From: Tritrichomonas foetus | Taxonomy: Eukaryota; Parabasalia; Tritrichomonadida; Tritrichomonadidae | Direction: 5' to 3' | DNA: 61,966 nucleotides | NCBI GenBank assembly: GCA_001839685.1 | Contig: MLAK01000111.1 | Span: 19,153-81,118 of the forward strand | Part shown: positions 10,690-17,820 of the stretch, one piece after another | How the letters are laid out: each line of letters begins with the position of its first letter | How positions within the stretch are numbered: position 1 is the first letter of the stretch | Notes under the pieces: generated by a model | What the model was told of the DNA's origin: nothing | Seen by the model: the letters and a program-made list of their open reading frames with translations, nothing else | The model's database searches: none | Position numbers and translations under genes: made by a program

Positions 10690-10736
10690 ATGGTTAAAAT
10701 TCACCATTGAATGACATATGGTTAAAATTCACCATT
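10690..10736 (+). repeat. 28-bp-period direct repeat in kelch relic
   Basis: ATGGTTAAAATTCACCATT occurs at 10690-10708 and again at 10718-10736 with identical sequence. The spacer and second half resemble the NDIW kelch segment at 11227-11247, so this is probably a local duplication inside the decaying gene. Confidence 0.75.
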
Positions 10737-12270
10737 ATTATAATTTTTATATTCAGAATTAATTGAATGTATGTAAATTTCTGAGTCGAATCATACAAAA
10801 AACTTACATATTCAAAATTGTGTTTAAGTTCAGAATTTGCCAATTTTCTATACTACCTGTAGTAAATTTGATTTTTTGAGAAGAAAATCGTTATAGATAA
10901 TCATTGAAACTTCACATCATTCAAAAGTATATTATCGTCTTTCAATTTGGGCACAGCCAAAAGTAGTTCGTATGATAGACTTGTTCAACCGTTTACTCCA
11001 TGTACATATATGTACTCTATTTAATTCAACACGAAAACATACCTCTGAAACAAAATTTGATCGAACATCTCACTTTGGATTCTAAAATTTCTTTAAATGC
11101 TTTCAATGCGACTTGGTCTCATGTATATTCAAATTCACTTATCCAATTCCACATAAAGTCACTTCACCACCTTTGATCAAAACAGAATATTTATTGCTTT
11201 GGTTATGGAATACGTCAAAAAGATGAACCATTGAATGACATATGGTTTCTTGATATGTTTACATTAGAATGGAGACAACTAAAAATCCCATATACTTCAA
11301 ATTTGGAGTTATGTAAAAACTATAAAAAAAGGATAGTCAATATATAACATGGAATCTAAAGGCACAAATAGCTTTATATCATAATTAAAAACTGTGTATC
11401 TTTGAATTGTATAATAAAAATGATTATTGGTCAGATTTTAATATTTTCGATGTGACCAATGAAACAGGAATACCGATAACAACAAAAGTTGAAAGTCCAT
11501 GTGAGTTATCCACACATATTGTTACTGTATTTAACAACTGTCTATACGTGTGGGTGTATTTAATGGAAATTGTAACAAGATTAATTTGAAATTGATGTGA
11601 ATATATTCACCATGAAAATATGAACAAGAAACTGGTGAAAATACTTACTTATGAGCCTTTATGTATGAATCTCGAACTTAAATCTTCACTTGTTCTTCAC
11701 ACAACAGATTTTGAACCATTAATTAAACTTTATATAATGGTGTGAACGGATTGACAATTGATAAATAGTGTTTATCTGCGGAATAAAAGAGAAAGGATGA
11801 ACTCTCCTTTATTTGTGTAGATTGAATTATCTGTTGTGATTTGTATAACCAATTTTAATGATTAATTATTTAACTGTATCAATGACTGATGGTATTATCA
11901 AGATGGATGGATTATTTATGGCTCCAATGATATATTCAATGATTTTTTTTTATCACACAGAAAAGAGAGAAATTGTCTATTTTTGGGTATCCATGGAAAT
12001 TATCCATTTATGTTATTTTAAATTGGTGAAGAATTTAGTTCAGTCTAATTAATAGAAGATGTGTGGGATATAATAAGTAATGAAGACTTTTCTCATACAT
12101 GTGAATTGTGTTTACTTGATTTTTTCTTTCTTTCTTTATTTTATTCAGGGTCCTTATTTATTCAATATTTGCACCATCTTCTAAATAAAGAAAACAGACA
12201 GAAAAATCATGAGAACTTTCGAAATATCTCCAAAAATAAAACAGATACTGTAAATGTTAATTATTGAAAG
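10690..12270 (+). pseudogene. Degraded kelch-repeat gene
   Basis: Fragments in different frames match kelch blades. Near 11183-11265 the translation reads QNIYCFGYG followed shortly by LNDIWFLDMFTLEWRQL, the classic 'iYvFGG...NDiw.fD..t.eW' pattern. Near 11407-11570 it reads YWSDFNIFDVTNETG then STHIVTVFNNCLYVW, which matches 'fD...W...shtmv.ynnkLYvfGG'. Near 11615-11730 ILTYEPLCMNLELKSSLVLH is similar. PLNDIWLKFT appears again at about 10706-10735, where 21 bases equal those at 11227-11247. Stops and frameshifts separate the pieces, so no full protein can be made. Kelch families are large in trichomonads, which fits. The boundaries are approximate; the last 300 bases are uncertain. Confidence 0.55.
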
Positions 12271-12473
12271 CATTGATTTCATTTTATATATGACAGAATT
12301 TTGATTTATTTATGTAAAAAAATATTTGTCAGGGATTATCTTTGAGGATTGGTTCATAAATAGAATTGAATAAATTTCCGAGAGTCAATAACATATAATT
12401 TTTATTTCAAAAAATTGTCAAAAATTCTTGACTTGGCTAAACAATAGAAATTATTTTAACGTTTATGTGAATA

Positions 12474-14468
12474 ATGATGTTGTGCTTATTTAGTTTTCTC
12501 TTATTAAATGCTAGATATCAGAAGAAAGAAGAATCAAAGCATATTATCTGTGTAGGAAACCAGGCCAATGCACCAGATGAATGTAAAGAAGACGTAGTAG
12601 AAATATTAACTTGGAGAGCTACAATAAATCGAATTCAAGAAATCAACGAACGAATAATAATCATAGACTTCTTTGAGGATACTGATATAACAGGTCAATT
12701 AGGAGTTGAAAGCAAAATATATCCAGAAATTATTGCTCTTGGTTATCGCCCAGATAAAAGTGGGAAGAAACCAGTTGTTACAGGGACATTGGATATAGTT
12801 AAGACTGATCAACGATTGATTATTACTGGAGAGGACTATAACTTTGCCGAAAACTTGAATATAATTGCACATTGTTCCGGAAGGAAATTACCAATTATTG
12901 AAACATTAGAAACACTTCACGATAATCCAATTAGATTACTTTCAAAAGTTAAATCAATTGATATCACATATGATCATGCAATTAGTCCATCTGTTCCAGC
13001 TTTTTCAACTACATTAGAAGTATCGAATTTCCCACTGTTCACATATCATACCAACAAAGGTAGACTTGCTGAAAAATAAGAATATCAACAAAAGAAAGAT
13101 TTTTATTCTGTATATGTTCCAGTAACTAGTGAATCATCAGAGGTCGAATTTTGCATTTTCAAAGAGAGTCCAAGAGAAATTAAAGGTTGTAAAACTAGTA
13201 AAAATGCCACATGGAGCGAAGCTTTAGATATAATTTCGAAATTACCAGAGAAAGCTTCAGAACTTATTTTACATTTTGTTGATAATGTTGACATTTCAGG
13301 CGCTTATAATTTTAATACCGATATAGTGAAGATTTCGTTCCTTCGTAGTGATGACGATACAGTTTATGGCATTCATGGCTCAGTGGAATTCCAGAGTGTT
13401 GATCAAGTTGTTTCATTCGTTGATTCTGTTGGCAATCTCCTTTCGGATTTGGATGTAACAATTCATCTATCTGGAAAGAATAATACACTATCAGATCCAG
13501 GAGGTCCATACTTCTTGGCCTTAAGCGCAGTAAAATCATTATCAATTTATTATGAAAATGGTGTAAATAATTATCAATATGTTCCTGCTTATTGGGGTGT
13601 AACACCATTAAATATTTTTGTGCATTCCCCAGGAAACTGTGTCAACAAATTTAGACCAATTAATAATATATTGATTCCTGGCGATTGGGATCTGAGACAA
13701 GCAATATATATCGTGTATTATAAAGTTGACCAAAATACATCTGAACTAAAATACTGCATTGGATCAGAAATAACTTCATCTTCTAGATGTAAAGATGCAA
13801 CATCAGTTAATTGGGATGATTTCCTAAATCATATCCAAGAAAAAACCGCAGATACTCTTCATTTATGTTTCTTTGATAATGTTAATATATATGGAAATAT
13901 AAATGGAAACTTTAAGACAATCATTATAGAAAGCATTGACAATGGTTCTGCCTCAGGGCAATTGACTATTATAAAGAAAGATACTTATATTTATGGAAAA
14001 TCCAATAAAGATTCCAATATCAACTTTTTAAGGTCACTTGATTTCATTATTCATGCATCTGGAAATCCAATTAATTCTAATGAAGTACTACTTCATACAG
14101 AAGTGCCAATAAACTCAGCTGACTTCTGCTTTGATGACATTTCTTCAATTAGTTCTTCGTATACAGTTTTCAGTACATCAGAAAATGGCAGTATCTATCA
14201 TCCAACAGTATCAGCTAATAACCAAGTTAATGAGAAATTTGTTTTACTTGTTACGAAAGCGAATGAATCATCAAAATACTCATTTGAATTATCATCATCA
14301 AATTCAGACAACACTCCAAAAAGTGCATCAACATTAATAATAATATCAGCTGTTGCTGTTGTTGTCGTCTTATTCATAGTTATAGTCGTTGTCATGGTTA
14401 TTGTTTGGCAACGAAAAAAGAGTGGTTATGATATACCATCTACCAAAAGCCTTTTATCGGCTCAATAA
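12474..14468 (+). pseudogene. Three-repeat type I surface protein, interrupted by one in-frame TAA
   Basis: Two open stretches, 12474-13079 and 13080-14468, lie in the same frame and are separated only by TAA at 13077-13079. Together they make one architecture: a hydrophobic signal-like start (residues 1-13), three homologous ectodomain repeats, then a strong transmembrane helix (valine/isoleucine-rich, DNA about 14330-14405) and a short basic tail starting WQRKKSGYD. Each repeat opens with Cys, a second Cys about 9-12 residues on, a conserved Trp, and a motif of the form F(F/V)(E/D)(D/N)(T/V)(D/N)I.G: DFFEDTDITG, HFVDNVDISG and CFFDNVNIYG. The second half has only an internal GTG where a separate start would be needed, which argues against two genes. 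It may be a recent nonsense pseudogene, a read-through or spliced gene, or a sequencing error. Function is unknown; surface location is inferred. Confidence 0.7.
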
Positions 14469-14567
14469 AAGAAAATCCATTTTTTATGAATCTATATTTA
14501 TTTAGTATTATATTAATATTTGATTTTTGTGCATATTTTCTCTTAAGAAGTATAGTGTAGCTGTCTT

Positions 14568-15758
14568 TTATAATTCCTTTATATTAGAATCAGATGAAGT
14601 GTGTTTTAAATCTAGAGCTAATTGGAAAATTAAACTAATGGAATTGTCATCCAAAAGCAATTTTTCATGAGAAATTTTAGGATGTTTGAGATCATAACAA
14701 GAAATATTGGTCCAGTGATTACATGCCCACTCAATTCCTATTTTTGGTAATGATCCATCACCTTCCAAAGTTAAAAAAGATGGTCTTGATTCATAGTTTT
14801 TCATTTTCATTCCAGAGTTTGATTGTATTGCACTGTTATAAACAATAAATTTTTCAACATCAGGTTCAATTGGCGTATTTTTAATATTCTTGGTTGCTTT
14901 TTGTAAAATTTTTGGATCAACTTTTCCATGTTTTTCTAAAAAGTCAGGAACATCTTTTGCTGTCAAATTTTCACCTTCTGGCGTAATTATGATTGTTTCA
15001 TTTCCGAAGATTTCAAAGTTTGGTAAAAGTGACATAAATCCAGCAAACGTTGGCATGAATGGTTTTATCTTTAGGAATGGATAAAGTTCATTCATCCATA
15101 AAGAACGAACAGACCAACCAAAACCTCCAAATGCAGGAGCGACAAAGATTATCCTTTTAATATACTTTTTTCTCCATTCTTGAGTTGTCCTTTTGGTAAG
15201 TATTTCATTTATTAGAACACTACCAAATGAATGTGCAATAATGGTAACACCACTTTTCCCTGATTCATTTTCATCAACAGCTTTTTCAATTAAATTGACC
15301 ATTTTATCCCAGAATTCATCATGTAAGCAAATTCCCAATCGCCAATCATACGGCATTCCAAATAAATCCCTTCCAATAACATATCCAACTTTCTCAAGCT
15401 TTTTAATGATTTTTTTGTAAACAGGAAGCATTGTAAATCCGAAAGGTAGCGAAACAACATTTTGAATTCCTTTTTGGCCACCAAAATCGACTGGTTCAAA
15501 ATTTGTACCTGGTTGTGATTCAACTCTATCAGTTGTTTCATTGTATAAAAGTCTTGCCAAATCATAGATACAAAACATATTTGGTGGAAGAAATGTTGGA
15601 ATATCAACAAATGTAGTTTTAGGATCTGCATGTTTCGGACAAAACCAGTACTTTGGATGTTCAATATCATATCCAAGTGAAAGTTGACTATCTGCCATTC
15701 CTGGAACTAATATTATTGGAGGGTGACAGAGCGCAAAAGAGAAGAAAAATCCGATCAT
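14568..15758 (-). CDS. LCAT / lysosomal phospholipase A2-like acyltransferase
   Basis: The protein is about 396 residues from the ATG at 15758; the longer open frame begins with TTG and is not preferred. It starts with a signal peptide (MIGFFFSFALC) followed at once by HPPIILVPGMADSQL, the first strand of the LCAT family. The nucleophile is Ser177 in IIAHSFGSVL; Asp334 in EGDGSLP and His364 in ISHEKLLLD complete the triad in the expected order. This family moves a fatty acyl chain from phospholipids to sterols or ceramide, or hydrolyses phospholipid in lysosomes. Secretion or delivery to a lysosome-like compartment is likely. Family membership is clear; the choice between acyltransferase and phospholipase cannot be made from sequence alone. 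Confidence 0.88.
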   Translation of the reverse strand: MIGFFFSFALCHPPIILVPGMADSQLSLGYDIEHPKYWFCPKHADPKTTFVDIPTFLPPNMFCIYDLARLLYNETTDRVESQPGTNFEPVDFGGQKGIQNVVSLPFGFTMLPVYKKIIKKLEKVGYVIGRDLFGMPYDWRLGICLHDEFWDKMVNLIEKAVDENESGKSGVTIIAHSFGSVLINEILTKRTTQEWRKKYIKRIIFVAPAFGGFGWSVRSLWMNELYPFLKIKPFMPTFAGFMSLLPNFEIFGNETIIITPEGENLTAKDVPDFLEKHGKVDPKILQKATKNIKNTPIEPDVEKFIVYNSAIQSNSGMKMKNYESRPSFLTLEGDGSLPKIGIEWACNHWTNISCYDLKHPKISHEKLLLDDNSISLIFQLALDLKHTSSDSNIKEL

Positions 15759-15931
15759 ATATTTTGAAACTATATTCAAATTTCACTTTTCAATGTATAG
15801 CTGTTCGCACAGTATTGAATTATTGATAACATACTTAATTTTGTTAATATAATTTGAAAAAGTTTTATTGAAAAAAAATCTTGTCAGGGCAAATTGTTAA
15901 TGAAATTGATAACTTTTTAACTTCTTAATCA

Positions 15932-15937
15932 GTCACT
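15932..15937 (+). promoter_or_regulatory. Initiator-like TCACTT
   Basis: TCACTT fits the trichomonad initiator consensus TCA-Py-(T/A)-(T/A). It lies 45 bases before the ATG at 15982, farther than most such elements, and overlaps the GTG that opens the longer frame. This supports ATG 15982 as the translation start. Confidence 0.35.
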
Positions 15938-15981
15938 TTGTGAACAACCAACTTCGCCACTCAATTTTGCCAGATATAAAT

Positions 15982-17226
15982 ATGAGCATGTTAAAGCAGA
16001 TCCAAGAAATGTCAGCAACAAGCAGTGAAATAGACACTTTTATCGAGTCAATTAGACATTTAGCCAACCAACCAAATGGTCAAAACTCCCAATTTGAAAA
16101 TTTATATGAATTTGTAAATCCTCTCTTATTTACTAAATATGATGACCTAAAAATTGTAGACCAATTTGTGGAAATTTTGAAGATTGTAATAAAGCAATTT
16201 TCTAATCATCCTCTAAAATGGACAAATGATCAAATAAAAACTATTTCCAAGATTCTAACACTTGAAAATTGTAATTTATATGAACTCTATACAAAATTTC
16301 ATGATGAAAAGGAATATTCAACTGATTTGTTTCAAAATTTCTATTGCGAATTGTCACCACTTGAATCAATCATGAACACGTTTTTAAAATCAGATGAAAA
16401 TCGAAAAAATGAATTGGTGAAAATTATTCAGAATTATATAAAATATATTGGCTATCCAATTCAAAATTCATTTCAAACAAAAGAATTGCAATCTTTTAAA
16501 ACATTTCTTCAATCAAATCAAATTTTATCAGATTTTGACAAATTTTCTAAGATTTCAAAAACAGGCAAATCAAAAATTTATTTACTTGGTACTTTTCCAG
16601 ATATTGATGATGAAAATAATCATGTTTATCAACAGTTAGTGGAACAATGTAAAGATGCTCTTACAATGGCGGTTGTTCCAGCAGAAAAAGAGAAAAAAGA
16701 CTATACAAAATATTTGAAATTGGACTTGAATTATTTTTTTAAAAAAATATCGCCAAAATTAGAAAAAGTTGTGTTTATCGATAATGAAATTCCAGAAGAC
16801 ATTGCAATTAATACTTTACAAAATGCTGACCTTATTTTTTTAATGGGAGGACTTCCAGACGTGCAGTTAGAATATTTGAAAAGGAATTCCAAATTTTCTG
16901 AAGAAATTCAACAGAGTTCTGCAGTTATAATTGGTCGAAGTGCAGGTGCTATTTCTCTGGCAAAAGTGGCATATTGCTCAATTGATGAAGATTTTGATTC
17001 TACTCAGTTTTTGGATGGTTTGAATGTTATTGATCTTTCAATTGATCCACATTTTAATTGTTTTGACAAAGAAAAAGTTGAAGAAAATCTACAATCTTCT
17101 CTTAAGAGGGAAATTATTGGATTACCAGACGACTCATGTATTTACATTGATCTAGATGGAAATGTTACATATTTTGGTGCATATTATAGATTTATTGAAA
17201 ATGAAATGATCTCATGTAACATCTAG
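15982..17226 (+). CDS. Peptidase S51 (dipeptidase E-like) with extra N-terminal domain
   Basis: The 414-residue protein (from ATG 15982; the open frame extends to a GTG at 15940) has a C-terminal half of the S51 class I glutamine-amidotransferase-like fold. Evidence is the nucleophile elbow IIGRSAGAISL with Ser320, an upstream DLIFLMGGLPDVQL that matches the 'i.~GGn...l' substrate loop, and SIDPHFN with His357 as the probable catalytic His. Bacterial PepE, which cleaves Asp-X dipeptides, is about 230 residues. Here the first 190 residues are a helical region with no recognised domain. Because that addition is roughly as long as the peptidase, it may act as a regulatory or partner-binding module. 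Probably cytosolic. Confidence 0.8.
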   Translation: MSMLKQIQEMSATSSEIDTFIESIRHLANQPNGQNSQFENLYEFVNPLLFTKYDDLKIVDQFVEILKIVIKQFSNHPLKWTNDQIKTISKILTLENCNLYELYTKFHDEKEYSTDLFQNFYCELSPLESIMNTFLKSDENRKNELVKIIQNYIKYIGYPIQNSFQTKELQSFKTFLQSNQILSDFDKFSKISKTGKSKIYLLGTFPDIDDENNHVYQQLVEQCKDALTMAVVPAEKEKKDYTKYLKLDLNYFFKKISPKLEKVVFIDNEIPEDIAINTLQNADLIFLMGGLPDVQLEYLKRNSKFSEEIQQSSAVIIGRSAGAISLAKVAYCSIDEDFDSTQFLDGLNVIDLSIDPHFNCFDKEKVEENLQSSLKREIIGLPDDSCIYIDLDGNVTYFGAYYRFIENEMISCNI

Positions 17227-17820
17227 TAATTAAATATTTGCAATTATATGATGCTTTTTGCATGATCATTAGTATCAAGTATTTTTCCATGATTTTTCGC
17301 ATTAAGATAGGACTTTATTTGTGCTAAATACAATGTCTAATATATATAAAAACTCATGAACTACTTTAAATATTGTGAAATTGACCAAAATAATCGTTAG
17401 AGTCAGCTTTTTTAAAAGCTGCCTGAAAATACGACTCTCACCTTTATACATCATATTATTATTCATTATTAGTGCACTAATAAGAAAATTAAATTTTGAA
17501 AACTCAAAAGAAGATCAAATTCATGTGTGACATGCATAAAAATCGACACTTTTTCATAATTTGTTTGTTTCATTATGATTTAATAATTTGAATCTCAGTA
17601 AGAAAGGGAGAGAAGACAAAAAATCACACTATCTTGCTTATTTGCCCATTTATAAAATCTCCAAAATTTTCCATACAATTTTTTCAATATTATATCGTCT
17701 TAATTTGTGAACAAAATCCTGAAAAAGTTTACAGACCGACTAAACATTGAAATATTCAATTAAATTTGTAAATTACTCTATTCAAATTTTGAGAACTCTG
17801 ACAAATAGATAAAATCTCGA
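17227..17820. other. Intergenic region with an imperfect hairpin
   Basis: This 594-base spacer separates two same-strand genes and has no open frame of note. The only structure found is the inverted repeat at 17399-17438. The 200 bases before the phosphorylase ATG are plain AT-rich sequence. Confidence 0.5.
17399..17438. other. Two-part inverted repeat
   Basis: CAGCTTTT (17404-17411) faces AAAAGCTG (17414-17421) across two bases, and AGAGTC (17399-17404) faces GACTCT (17433-17438). It could form one long imperfect hairpin about 170 bases after the preceding stop. It might be a processing signal or a fragment of a small RNA; no family recognised. Confidence 0.4.

Larger units (their letters stand above)
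9327..12473. other. Long gene-free region with decayed coding fragments
   Basis: No intact gene is seen in about 3.1 kb. The first 1.3 kb is AT-rich and featureless apart from a short segment (10041-10088) resembling one at 22992-23043. From about 10690 onward there are kelch-like fragments broken by stops and frame changes, listed separately. The 77-codon frame at 10178-10411 has no recognisable content and is not called. Confidence 0.6.

Noticed and set aside
13326..14468. Second half of the surface protein as a separate gene starting at GTG 13326
   Set aside because: The frame is open all the way back to the TAA at 13077, includes the start of repeat 2, and has no ATG or signal peptide; one interrupted gene explains it better.
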